Shown piece after piece: positions 41,511 to 49,424 of a DNA stretch of 64,000 bases; the stretch's first letter is position 1, and the number at the start of each line of letters is the position of its first letter. The notes under the pieces are model-generated. The model searched no databases and was not told the DNA's origin. It saw only the letters and a program-made list of their open reading frames with translations. The position numbers and the translations under genes are program-made. Source of the DNA: an uncultured Paracoccus sp. (lineage in GTDB: Bacteria > Pseudomonadota > Alphaproteobacteria > Rhodobacterales > Rhodobacteraceae); the NCBI RefSeq assembly GCF_945915435.1, contig NZ_CAMEFG010000007.1, forward strand, positions 21,357 through 85,356, written 5' to 3'.

Positions 41511-43148
41511 ATGAGTGATCGCAATATCTATGACCTCGACCTGGACAGGAACCGGGCGAACCATGTTCCGCTGTCTCCGCTTTCCTTTCTGGAACGGACG
41601 GCGGCGATCTACCCGGACCTGCCCGCCGTGGTCTACAACGACATTCGCCGCGATTGGGCCGAAACGGCGCGGCGCGCGCGCCGCCTTGCCAGCGCGCTGG
41701 CCGGTCGCGGGATCGGCAGGGGCGACACGGTTTCCGTGGTCGCGGCCAATATCCCCGAGATGTTCGAAGCCCATTTCGGCGTGCCCATGTCGGGCGCGGT
41801 GCTGAACACGATCAACACCCGGCTGGACGCCGAAACCATCGCCTTCATCCTGCGCCACGCCGAGGCGAAGGTCCTGCTGGTCGATCCCGAGTTTTCCCAG
41901 ACCGTGGCCCGCGCCGTCGCCATCGCCGGCCTGCCCGACCTTCTGGTGGTGGATATTCAGGACGCCTCGTTCCCCGGCGGGCAGCGCATCGGCGCGCTGA
42001 CCTACGACGACTTGCTGGCCGAGGGCGATCCCGAATTCGCATGGTCGCTGCCGGGCGACGAATGGGACGCGATCAGCCTGAACTACACCTCGGGGACGAC
42101 GGGCGATCCCAAGGGCGTGGTCTATCACCATCGCGGGGCCTTTCTGAACGCGACCTCGAATATCGTGACATGGGGGATGCCCCACCATGCGCGCTATCTG
42201 TGGACGCTGCCGATGTTTCACTGCAACGGCTGGTGTTTTCCCTGGACAATCGCCGCGAATGCGGGGGTCTGCGTCTGCCTGCGCGCGGTCAGGGCGGATC
42301 TGGTCTGGCAGTTGATCGGGTCCGAGAAGGTCACCCATTTCTGCGGCGCGCCCATCGTGCTGAACATGATGGTGCAGGCAGCCGAACACAAGGATTTCGA
42401 CCATCAGGTCAAGGTCCAGACCGCGGGCGCGCCGCCCCCCGCCGCCGTCATCGCCGCGATGGAGGCGATGGGGGTCGAGGTCACCCATGTCTACGGGTTG
42501 ACCGAGACCTACGGTCCCTCGGTCATCAGCGCGTGGCAAGCGAAATGGGACGGGCTGCCCGACCGCGACCGCGCGCGGCTGAAGGCGCGGCAGGGGGTCA
42601 GGAACCTTGCGCTGGAGGGGCTGATGGTCGCCGATCCCGACACGCTGGAACCCGTGCCCGCCGACGGCGAAACCATCGGCGAGATCTTCATGCGCGGCAA
42701 CAACGTGATGAAGGGCTATGTCAAGAACCCCCCGGCCAGCGAAAAGGCGTTCCGGGGCGGCTGGTTCGCCTCGGGCGACCTGGCGGTCATGCATCCCGAC
42801 GGTTATGTCGAGATCAAGGACCGCTCGAAGGACATCATCATCTCGGGCGGCGAGAACATTTCCTCGGTCGAGGTCGAGGACGTGCTGTATTCCCACCCCG
42901 CCGTGCTCGAGGCCGCCGTGGTGGCCCGCCCGGACCCCAAATGGGGCGAAACCCCCTGCGCCTTCGTCGCGCTGAAGCCGGGGCAGGAGCTGACCGACGC
43001 GCAGTTGATCGACTATTGCCGCGAACACATGGCGCGCTTCAAGGTGCCCAAGACGGTGGTTTTCAGCGAATTGCCCAAGACCTCGACCGGCAAGGTGCAG
43101 AAATTCCTGCTGCGTGAACAGGCCCGTTCAATGGGCGACGAGGAATAG
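41511..43148 (+). CDS. AMP-dependent acyl-CoA synthetase (medium-chain / DmdB-like)
   Basis: A 545-residue ANL-superfamily ligase forming acyl-CoA through an acyl-adenylate. Motifs: P-loop NYTSGTTGDPKGVVYHH, PMFHCNGWCFPW, TAGAPPPAAVI, HVYGLTETYGP, FASGDLAVMHPDGYVEIKDRSKDIIISGGENISS and the catalytic Lys tail PKTSTGKVQKF. The layout is like medium-chain fatty acyl-CoA ligases and DmdB (3-methylmercaptopropionyl-CoA ligase) of Rhodobacterales; the two cannot be separated by eye. GGAGAAAG precedes the ATG. phaC follows on the same strand, so it may feed CoA thioesters toward PHA metabolism (inference). Confidence 0.9.
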   Translation: MSDRNIYDLDLDRNRANHVPLSPLSFLERTAAIYPDLPAVVYNDIRRDWAETARRARRLASALAGRGIGRGDTVSVVAANIPEMFEAHFGVPMSGAVLNTINTRLDAETIAFILRHAEAKVLLVDPEFSQTVARAVAIAGLPDLLVVDIQDASFPGGQRIGALTYDDLLAEGDPEFAWSLPGDEWDAISLNYTSGTTGDPKGVVYHHRGAFLNATSNIVTWGMPHHARYLWTLPMFHCNGWCFPWTIAANAGVCVCLRAVRADLVWQLIGSEKVTHFCGAPIVLNMMVQAAEHKDFDHQVKVQTAGAPPPAAVIAAMEAMGVEVTHVYGLTETYGPSVISAWQAKWDGLPDRDRARLKARQGVRNLALEGLMVADPDTLEPVPADGETIGEIFMRGNNVMKGYVKNPPASEKAFRGGWFASGDLAVMHPDGYVEIKDRSKDIIISGGENISSVEVEDVLYSHPAVLEAAVVARPDPKWGETPCAFVALKPGQELTDAQLIDYCREHMARFKVPKTVVFSELPKTSTGKVQKFLLREQARSMGDEE

Positions 43149-43236
43149 GGCAGCCCCCGGCCTGCGGCTTTTTCTTGCTTTCGCGGGCCAGCCGTCATCT
43201 TCTGGACCTGTCGCAACAGCCGAAGGGGGGAGCCAG

Positions 43237-44991
43237 ATGCTTTCGACAGCCGCCACCACGCAGATCACCCGATTCTGGTCGCTGATGCAGCGCGCGCAGC
43301 AACTGGGCGTCAGCGCACAGGCGACGGCGGTGGCCAAGGCGACGGGGCAGGATTTCTCGATCGTCGATGCCTCCAGCCTGGGCACCGCCTATGCCCATGC
43401 GCTGGCCGCGCTGGCGCAGCGCCCGCTGGACCTGCTGGCCTATCAGCAAGACCTGTGGCACGGCGTCGCCTCGGCCTGGATGAACGCATGGAGCGGGGGC
43501 GAGGGCGCCCGCGTCAAGGACCGCCGTTTCCGCGACCCGCAATGGAACGACAACCCCGCCAATCGCGGGCTGCGCGACGCCCACCTGGCGGTCGAGGCCG
43601 CGACCGCGCGCCTGCTGGACGTTCTGCCCAAGGGGACCAAGGAACAGTTGCGCGTCGATTTCTACACGCGCCAGTTCCTCAGCGCGCTGTCGCCCAGCAA
43701 TTTCCTGATGCTGAACCCCGCCGCCCGCGACCGCTATATCGAGACCGAGGGCGCCAGCCTGCTGGACGGGCTGGAAAACCTGCTGGACGATATCGAGCGC
43801 GGGCAGGGCAGGCTGGACATCGCCACCAACGACCCCGCCGCCTTCCAGGTCGGGCGCGACCTGGCGACGACGCCGGGGCAGGTCATCTACCAGAACGATC
43901 TGATGCAACTGATCCATTACGCGCCGCTGACGCCCAAGCAGCACAAGCGCCCGCTGCTGTTCGTGCCGCCGTGGATCAACAAATACTATATCTTCGACAT
44001 GCGCCCCGACAACAGCATGGTGCGCTACATGCTGGAGCAGGGTCACAGCGTCTTTCTGATTTCCTGGGTCAACCCGACCCGCAAACATGCCGAGATGAGC
44101 TTCGAGGACTACATGCGCCTCGGCCCGCTCGCTGCGCTGGATGCGATCACGGAATCGACCGGGCAGGAAGAATTCGACATCCTGGGCTTCTGCATCGGCG
44201 GCATCCTTGTCACGGCGACGCTGGCATGGCTGGCGGCAAAGGGCGACCGGCGCATCAAGACCGCGACCACGCTGGCCACGATGGTCGATTTCACCAATGT
44301 CGGCGAGATCGGCGTCTTCATCGACCGCGACCGCTTGCAGGTCCTGCGCGAACACATGGCCGACAAGGGCTATCTGGAAAACCACCATTTGCAGGACATG
44401 TTCTCGATGATCCGGGAAAACGACCTGATCTGGTCCTTCCACGTCATGAACTACCTGATGGGGCGCAAGCCGCCCGCCTTCGACCTGCTGTTCTGGAACA
44501 GCGACAGCACGCGGATGCCCAAGACGATGCTGCTGTGGTATCTGGAAAAGATCTATATCGAGAACGGGTTGCGCAAGCCCGGCCACCTGTCGATGGACGG
44601 CGTGCCCATCGACATCGGCAAGATCGACATCCCCTTTTACGTCTTTGCCACGCGCGAGGATCATATCGCGCCCTGGACCTCGATCTATCCCACGACCGGC
44701 CTTCTGGGCGGGGACACGACCTTCGTCTTGGGCGGGTCGGGCCATATCGCGGGGGTCATCAACCCGCCCGCCAAGCGGATCAAATACGGCTATTGGACGC
44801 GCGGCGACTATCCGCAGGACCCGCAGGAATGGCTGGCGGGCGCCGAGCATCGCGAAGGATCATGGTGGCCGCATTGGGCCGAGTGGATCGAAAGCCACAG
44901 CCCCAAGACCCGCGTCGCACCCTACGATCCCGTCAAGGGCAGGCTGAAACCGATCGAATTCGCGCCCGGCAGCTACGTCCGCGCACCCTGA
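43237..44991 (+). CDS. phaC: Class I polyhydroxyalkanoate synthase
   Basis: A 584-residue PHA synthase polymerising 3-hydroxyacyl-CoA. The lipase-like box FDILGFCIGGILV holds the nucleophile (Cys319); the catalytic Asp lies in FYVFATREDHIAPW and the His in VLGGSGHIAGVINPP. The N-terminal class I region includes NPANRGLRDAHLAVEAATARLLD and FLSALSPSNFLMLNP. A GAAGGGGGGAG site precedes the ATG. In Paracoccus denitrificans phaC is followed by phaP and phaR; here a GNAT gene follows instead. Confidence 0.95.
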   Translation: MLSTAATTQITRFWSLMQRAQQLGVSAQATAVAKATGQDFSIVDASSLGTAYAHALAALAQRPLDLLAYQQDLWHGVASAWMNAWSGGEGARVKDRRFRDPQWNDNPANRGLRDAHLAVEAATARLLDVLPKGTKEQLRVDFYTRQFLSALSPSNFLMLNPAARDRYIETEGASLLDGLENLLDDIERGQGRLDIATNDPAAFQVGRDLATTPGQVIYQNDLMQLIHYAPLTPKQHKRPLLFVPPWINKYYIFDMRPDNSMVRYMLEQGHSVFLISWVNPTRKHAEMSFEDYMRLGPLAALDAITESTGQEEFDILGFCIGGILVTATLAWLAAKGDRRIKTATTLATMVDFTNVGEIGVFIDRDRLQVLREHMADKGYLENHHLQDMFSMIRENDLIWSFHVMNYLMGRKPPAFDLLFWNSDSTRMPKTMLLWYLEKIYIENGLRKPGHLSMDGVPIDIGKIDIPFYVFATREDHIAPWTSIYPTTGLLGGDTTFVLGGSGHIAGVINPPAKRIKYGYWTRGDYPQDPQEWLAGAEHREGSWWPHWAEWIESHSPKTRVAPYDPVKGRLKPIEFAPGSYVRAP

Positions 44992-45001
44992 CGCAGCCCC
45001 T

Positions 45002-45036
45002 GGCCTGCCCCTGAAAACGGGCGGGCCTTGCGTTTT
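45002..45036 (+). terminator. Terminator after phaC
   Basis: GGCCTGCCC and GGGCGGGCC form a 9-bp stem with one wobble and an 8-nt loop, then TTGCGTTTT. It starts 11 bp after the phaC stop. Confidence 0.6.
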
Positions 45037-45246
45037 GCGAATGGTTATCATGCAGTTGCAGCATGGGCGCCCGCGCGCCCTCGGCTGATCGTGACCGGGG
45101 CCGGTTTTCCGGGCAGTTCCGGGAGGTTCTGCATCATTTTATTCAATGTTTATCAAATATTTGCCGGATAATGCCCAATCCTGCGCCACCGCCCCGGTTC
45201 TTGCCCGGAGACCGGCCCGTCGCGGTGTCGTGACGCTGGGGCACGA

Positions 45247-45275
45247 TTGACGCGGCAGCCCGGCCTACCTATTTT
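45247..45275 (+). promoter_or_regulatory. Sigma-70-type promoter upstream of the post-phaC GNAT gene
   Basis: TTGACG (45247-45252) and TATTTT (45270-45275) with a 17-bp spacer, the best -35/-10 match noticed in the window. The predicted start lies inside the adjoining CTGC-N3-GCAG box, leaving a leader of about 60 nt before the ATG at 45342. Confidence 0.55.
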
Positions 45276-45277
45276 TG

Positions 45278-45288
45278 CTGCATCGCAG
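45278..45288. promoter_or_regulatory. PhaR-like operator (CTGC-N3-GCAG)
   Basis: CTGC-ATC-GCAG, flanked by TTTTTG and CGACGCTGC, matches the TGC-rich CTGC-N3/4-GCAG site described for the PHB-responsive repressor PhaR of Paracoccus denitrificans. It lies immediately downstream of a -10 hexamer, the expected place for repression, and next to phaC. phaR itself is not in the window, so binding is inferred. Confidence 0.5.
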
Positions 45289-45341
45289 CGACGCTGCTGA
45301 ACTGTCGGTGGCGACACCGATTCAATACAAGGGTTTTCGCA

Positions 45342-45992
45342 ATGTTCGTGACCAGCCGGAACAGCCTGTTCCGCAGATCCCTGAGCGGGCTGGTATTTCG
45401 CACCGAGGACGGCCCCCGCGTCGAGTTGCGCGGCCTGACCGAATATGACGCGAAGGAACATGCCGGGCACCTCAAGCGCCTGTCACCCCAGGACCGCCGC
45501 CTGCGCTTTCACAGCATGATGAGCGACAATGCCGTGGCGCTTTATTCGCGGCGGATGGACTGGCAGCATGCGCTGGCCTTCGGCATCTTCATCGACGGCA
45601 CCTTGCGCGGGGTGGGCGAATTGCTGGTGGCCGATGGCAGCGACGACGGCGAAATCTCGGTCTCGGTCGAGCATCGCTTCCAGAAAGCGGGGCTTGGCCG
45701 GGTGCTGGTCTCGGCGCTGGTCCTGGCGGGCCGCCGGATCGGGCTGAAGACCGCGCATATGTATTTCGTGCCGGGCAACGAACGGATGCGGGCGCTGTCG
45801 CGCGCGGTCGGGGCGAAACCGACATTCGCGGGCGGCGTGGTCGAAAGCGTGATCGACCTGGAGCCGCCTGCCGACCGGACGCCCCTGCGCAGCGGCGGGG
45901 GCAGGCGCGGCTGGCTGAAGAAACCCGCGGCCGGTTCCGGCTCGGGGCGGGCGCCGGGCAGCAAGCCGCTGAACAGCCGTCATTTCGCCTGA
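45342..45992 (+). CDS. GNAT-family N-acetyltransferase downstream of phaC
   Basis: A 216-residue protein with a GNAT core (about 28-172): VELRGLTEYDAKEHAGHLKRLSPQDRRLRFHSMM, the beta-sheet ALAFGIFIDGTLRGVGELLVA, the acetyl-CoA loop SVEHRFQKAGLGRVLVSALV (Q-x-x-G-x-G/A) and HMYFVPGNERMRALSRAVGAKP. It has a basic, Gly/Ser/Arg-rich C-terminal tail of about 40 residues. The acceptor is unknown. It sits behind a promoter with a PhaR-like box, in the place where phaP occurs in P. denitrificans, so it may be part of the PHB regulon (inference). Confidence 0.85.
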   Translation: MFVTSRNSLFRRSLSGLVFRTEDGPRVELRGLTEYDAKEHAGHLKRLSPQDRRLRFHSMMSDNAVALYSRRMDWQHALAFGIFIDGTLRGVGELLVADGSDDGEISVSVEHRFQKAGLGRVLVSALVLAGRRIGLKTAHMYFVPGNERMRALSRAVGAKPTFAGGVVESVIDLEPPADRTPLRSGGGRRGWLKKPAAGSGSGRAPGSKPLNSRHFA

Positions 45993-46016
45993 TTGCCGTT
46001 CCGCGCAAGGGCGGTT

Positions 46017-46214
46017 ATGGCTGGCATCATGCTTGTGGATCCCGACAACCCGTTTTTCCGTCCGCTCTGGGTGCGGCTGCTTTGCGTCCTGCTGCCGTTG
46101 GCCTGGGCGGGGGTCGAATATCGCAACGGCGCCACCTTCTGGGCGGCGCTGTTCGGCGCGGGGGCGATTTATCTGTTCGTCGCGCTGTTCGTGATGCGGG
46201 GCCGGGGCGGCTAG
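46017..46214 (+). CDS. Small two-helix membrane protein, DUF3329-like
   Basis: A 65-residue protein with a short polar N-terminus DPDNPFFRPLWVR and two membrane helices (about 18-34 and 40-60). The DPxxPFFRPLWVR start followed by two helices resembles DUF3329-type proteins found in Rhodobacterales; function unknown. AAGGGCGG lies upstream of the ATG at 46017, and an inner ATG at 46029 is also possible. It overlaps the stop of the convergent glycerate kinase gene by 4 nt. Confidence 0.65.
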   Translation: MAGIMLVDPDNPFFRPLWVRLLCVLLPLAWAGVEYRNGATFWAALFGAGAIYLFVALFVMRGRGG

Positions 46215-47455
46215 CCCTCGATCAGGATGGCGCGGAAGTCGTTCACGTTGGTCAGGGTCGGCCCGGTGACGACCTGCCCGCCGATGGCCGCAAAGAAGCC
46301 ATGCGCGTCGTTGCGCGCCAGCGCGGCCTGCGGATCGGCGCCCTGCTGGCGGGCGATGCGCAGCGTGTCGGGACCGATCAGCGCGCCCGCGACCTCGGCC
46401 GCCCCATCGACGCCGTCGGTGTCGCAGGCGATGGCGTGGATGCCCGGCGCGTCGTCCAGCGCAAGGGCCAGCGCCAGCGCATATTCGGCATTCGGCCCGC
46501 CCGTGCCGTCGCCCTGCCGCGTCACCGTCAATTCGCCCCCCGACAGCAGGATGCACGGCCCCTTGGCAGCCCGCGCCAGATCGGCATGGGCGCGGGCGAT
46601 GTCGCGGGCCTCGCCCTCGATGGCGTCGCCAAGAATTTCGACCTCGTAGCCTGCTGCCCGCGCCATGTCCGCCGCCGCCTGCAACGAGGCCGAGGGCGCG
46701 GCGCAGATCACGTTTTCCACCCGCGACAGGCGCGGGTCGGCGGTGGGCACGACGCCGCTTTCGCCCGCCAGCGCGTCTTGCACCGAGGCAGGCAGTTCCA
46801 GCCCCCATTGCCGCGTGATGGCAAGGGCGTCGGCCACTGTGCTGTCGTCGCCCACCGTCGGACCCGAGCCGATCAGCGCCGGATCGTCCCCCGGCACGTC
46901 GGAAACCAGCAGCGCCAGCATCCGCGCCGGATGGGCCGCCGCCGCCAGTTGCCCGCCCTTGACCCGGCTGAGGTGCTTTCGCAGCACGTTCATCTGCCCG
47001 ATCGGCGCGCCCGAGGCCAGCAGCATCCGGTTCACCGCCTGCTTTTCGGCCAGCGTCACCCGGCCCGCGGGCGCCGTCAGCAGCGCCGAGGCCCCGCCCG
47101 AGATCAGCGCCAGCACGAAGTCCTCCGGCCTAAGGCCCGCCAGCAGGTCCAGCATCTCGTCAGTGGCCTGCCGGCCCGCCTGGTCGGGGACGGGATGGGC
47201 GGCCTCGACGATGCGGATGGCTTGCGTCGGGCGGGCGTAGCCGTAGCGGGTGATGACCAGCCCTTCGCAGGGACCCCATTCGGCTTCGACCGCCTCGGCC
47301 ATGCGGGCGCTGGCCTTGCCCGCGCCGATGACGGTCACGCGGCCCGCAGGTCGCGGCGGCAGATAGCCCGCAAGGCTGCGCATGGGGTCGGCGACCTCGA
47401 CCGCGCGGTCGAACAGGCGGCGAAGAAGGGCGGGCGGCTGGTCGTTGTCAGGCAA
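46211..47455 (-). CDS. Glycerate 2-kinase, MOFRL/DUF4147 type (GckA/TtuD)
   Basis: A 414-residue cytosolic kinase converting D-glycerate to 2-phosphoglycerate. Conserved blocks: GRVTVIGAGKASARMAEA, VVEAAHPVPDQAG (as IVEAAHPVPDQAGR), LALISGGASALL, NVLRKHLSRVKGGQLA, LLVSDVPGDDPALIGSGPTVGD, and in the C-terminal MOFRL domain ILLSGGELTVT and DTDGVDG. The product enters lower glycolysis; gpmI and pyk are in the same window but not linked. A LysR gene lies 94 bp upstream on the same strand and may regulate it. Confidence 0.93.
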   Translation of the reverse strand: MPDNDQPPALLRRLFDRAVEVADPMRSLAGYLPPRPAGRVTVIGAGKASARMAEAVEAEWGPCEGLVITRYGYARPTQAIRIVEAAHPVPDQAGRQATDEMLDLLAGLRPEDFVLALISGGASALLTAPAGRVTLAEKQAVNRMLLASGAPIGQMNVLRKHLSRVKGGQLAAAAHPARMLALLVSDVPGDDPALIGSGPTVGDDSTVADALAITRQWGLELPASVQDALAGESGVVPTADPRLSRVENVICAAPSASLQAAADMARAAGYEVEILGDAIEGEARDIARAHADLARAAKGPCILLSGGELTVTRQGDGTGGPNAEYALALALALDDAPGIHAIACDTDGVDGAAEVAGALIGPDTLRIARQQGADPQAALARNDAHGFFAAIGGQVVTGPTLTNVNDFRAILIEG

Positions 47456-47549
47456 GTTGGAACCCCGTTCATATCCGGCGAATCGGCTGCGTTCCTTCGA
47501 TCAATAGGGCGGCGCGCGCGCTTTGTCAGCAGCCTGCCGTCCCGGCGGG

Positions 47550-48455
47550 TTACGCCATGCCGATCGGCGCGCCCATGACCTGCCCGATGCAATCGGCCAG
47601 CGCCCGGCCAAGCGGGCCGGGGCGGCGATGGGCGGGCCATGCGGCGACGATGGTGCGGACGGGGTGGAACTGCATGTCCTCGCAGGTCAGGGGAACGACG
47701 TCGCCGCGCCGGATCTCGGCCTCGAAGGTGCGGGTCGCGGAAAAGCACCAGCCAAGCCCGGCGGTCACCATGCTCTTGATCGATTCGACGTCGTTCACCG
47801 ACCAGACATCGGTGGAAAACAGCCGCCCCACCCGCTCCATGTCGGTCTGGGGGGCGCCGACGTAATAGATCTGCCGTTCGCGGTCGAAGGCCCGCATCGG
47901 CAGGGGCTGGGGCAGGCGGGTCAGGCGGTGCGTAGCGGCGCAGACCGGGCCAAGCGTCTCGCTGCCCAGGTGGCGGGCCGAGATGTCGGACGGGATCGCC
48001 GCCGCCAGCGTCAGGGCAAAGTCGATGTCGCCCTGCCGCAGGTCGTCCCACAGCGTCGCCAGCGACGAATTGAAGAACTGGATATGCGCCTGCGGATGCC
48101 GGGCCGAGAATTCGGCCAGCGCGCGGACCAGGTCGGCGCGCGGAAACAGCACGTCCACCAGCAACCGCAGCCGCGTTTCCTGCCCCCGTCGCAGCGACGT
48201 CACATGGGAGGAAAAGCCGCGTGCCCGTTCCACCACCGCGCGCGCCTCGGCCAGCAGAGCGCGACCCTGCGCGGTCAGTTCCGACCGATTCGTGCCCCGG
48301 CCCAGCAGGGCAAAGCCGCAATGTCCCTCAAGCTGGGCCAGCGAATAGCTGATCGAGGAAATCGGGCGGCGAAGCTCGCGCGCGGCGGCGGTCAGGCTGC
48401 CCTGATCGACGACGGCGCAAAAAGCGATGAGGTGGTCCACCAGATTGGGATGCAT
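47550..48455 (-). CDS. LysR-family transcriptional regulator
   Basis: A 301-residue regulator with the N-terminal winged HTH (residues 1-62: NLVDHLIAFCAVVDQGSLTAAARELRRPISSISYSLAQLEGHCGFALLGR) and a type 2 periplasmic-binding-like effector domain (about 90-300). It is divergent from the first ABC-transporter/CoA-ligase operon across 180 bp containing a palindrome (48486-48503), so that operon is its likely target. The minus-strand glycerate kinase is a second candidate. The effector is unknown. Confidence 0.92.
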   Translation of the reverse strand: MHPNLVDHLIAFCAVVDQGSLTAAARELRRPISSISYSLAQLEGHCGFALLGRGTNRSELTAQGRALLAEARAVVERARGFSSHVTSLRRGQETRLRLLVDVLFPRADLVRALAEFSARHPQAHIQFFNSSLATLWDDLRQGDIDFALTLAAAIPSDISARHLGSETLGPVCAATHRLTRLPQPLPMRAFDRERQIYYVGAPQTDMERVGRLFSTDVWSVNDVESIKSMVTAGLGWCFSATRTFEAEIRRGDVVPLTCEDMQFHPVRTIVAAWPAHRRPGPLGRALADCIGQVMGAPIGMA

Positions 48456-48485
48456 TTCAAGAAACCTGAAAGAACTTTGCCATTC

Positions 48486-48503
48486 TTTTCGGTTTACCGG
48501 AAA
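48486..48503. promoter_or_regulatory. Candidate LysR operator between LysR gene and ABC operon
   Basis: TTTTCGGT-TT-ACCGGAAA is an 8-bp inverted repeat with one mismatch. It lies 31-48 bp before the LysR start and about 80 bp before the leader ORF of the divergent operon. It fits the dyad, T-N11-A-like sites that LysR proteins use for autoregulation and activation of divergent genes. Confidence 0.45.
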
Positions 48504-48582
48504 CGGAATGCAATGCTAGCCTGATTCCAACCTGCGGGCCGCCAAGGCCCCGTCGGCAAGACTGTTTTGGGAGGAGCAGCCT

Positions 48583-48642
48583 ATGCAGACCATGAAAGCG
48601 GCGCTTTCGCTGTCGGAAAATTCACATCGGTGCCGGGCATGA
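48583..48642 (+). CDS. Putative leader peptide of the ABC/CoA-ligase operon, 19 aa
   Basis: A short frame, MQTMKAALSLSENSHRCRA, with a near-perfect ribosome site (GGGAGGAG, 8 nt upstream). Its TGA overlaps the ATG of the following ATPase gene (ATGA), whereas the ATPase itself has only a weak site. That arrangement suggests translational coupling. Alternatively it is the true N-terminus of the ATPase disrupted by a frameshift. No family is recognised. Confidence 0.4.
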   Translation: MQTMKAALSLSENSHRCRA

Positions 48643-49424
48643 GCGCGCAGGACGATGTCCTGGTCTGCGACCGGGTCGTGCGGCGCTTCGGCGGGGTGAT
48701 CGCGCTGAAGGGCGTCACCGCCCGCGTCCGGCGGGGCGAGATCTTCGGGCTGGTCGGGCCGAACGGGTCGGGCAAGACCACGCTGGTCAATGCCGTGACC
48801 GGCTTCTATCCGCCGCAGGAAGGCCGCATCACGCTGGACGGCCAGCAGATCAACGGGTTGAAGCCTTACCGCATCGCCTCGATGGGGGTGGCGCGGACCT
48901 TCCAGAACGTCGCGCTGTTTCATGGGATGAGCGTGCTGGACAACATCCTGATGGGCCGCCACATCTTCATGAAGCCCAACCCGCTGGCCTCGCTTTTCTA
49001 TCCGTGGTGGGCGCGCAAGGAAGAAATCGCCCACCGCCGCAAGGTCGAAGAGGTGATCGACCTGCTGCAACTGGCGCCTGCCCGCGACGAACATGTCGAC
49101 GTGATCCCGCTGGGCCTGCAAAAGCGCGTCGAACTGGCCCGCGCGCTATGTGCCGAGCCGCGCCTGCTGGTCCTGGACGAGCCGATGGCCGGGATGAACC
49201 AGGAAGAAAAGGAATACATGGTCCGCTTCATCCTGGACGCGCAGGAAGCCCTTGGCCTGACCGTCCTGATCATCGAGCATCACATGGATGTCGTCACCGC
49301 CATCTGCGACCGCGTGCTGGTCCTGAACAACGGCGAGGAAATCGCCCAAGGCCCCGCGCGCGAAACCATCGCCGACCCGCAGGTGGTCGAGGCCTATATC
49401 GGAAAGCCCCGCGATGCAGCATGA
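48639..49424 (+). CDS. HAAT-type ABC transporter ATPase (LivG-like), cluster 1
   Basis: A 261-residue ABC ATPase: Walker A GPNGSGKTT, Q-loop VARTFQNVALF, signature region PLGLQKRVELARALC (LivG-typical in place of LSGGQ), Walker B LLVLDEPMAG, H-loop LIIEHHMDVV. LivG features such as the long insertion after the Q-loop (HIFMKPNPLASLFYPWWARKEEIAHR) are present. It powers import with the LivH/LivM/LivF-like and binding-protein products below. The following CoA-ligase gene overlaps it by 11 nt. Confidence 0.93.
   Translation: MSAQDDVLVCDRVVRRFGGVIALKGVTARVRRGEIFGLVGPNGSGKTTLVNAVTGFYPPQEGRITLDGQQINGLKPYRIASMGVARTFQNVALFHGMSVLDNILMGRHIFMKPNPLASLFYPWWARKEEIAHRRKVEEVIDLLQLAPARDEHVDVIPLGLQKRVELARALCAEPRLLVLDEPMAGMNQEEKEYMVRFILDAQEALGLTVLIIEHHMDVVTAICDRVLVLNNGEEIAQGPARETIADPQVVEAYIGKPRDAA

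Larger units (their letters stand above)
44992..45341 (+). other. 350-bp gene-free stretch between phaC and the GNAT gene
   Basis: No credible coding frame. In order it holds: the phaC terminator (45002-45036); a conspicuously AT-rich patch at about 45136-45172 containing GATAAT, which may be a second promoter or a bent-DNA site; a promoter TTGACG-N17-TATTTT (45247-45275); and a CTGC-N3-GCAG palindrome (45278-45288). The layout looks like a regulated promoter region rather than decayed gene material. Confidence 0.6.
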
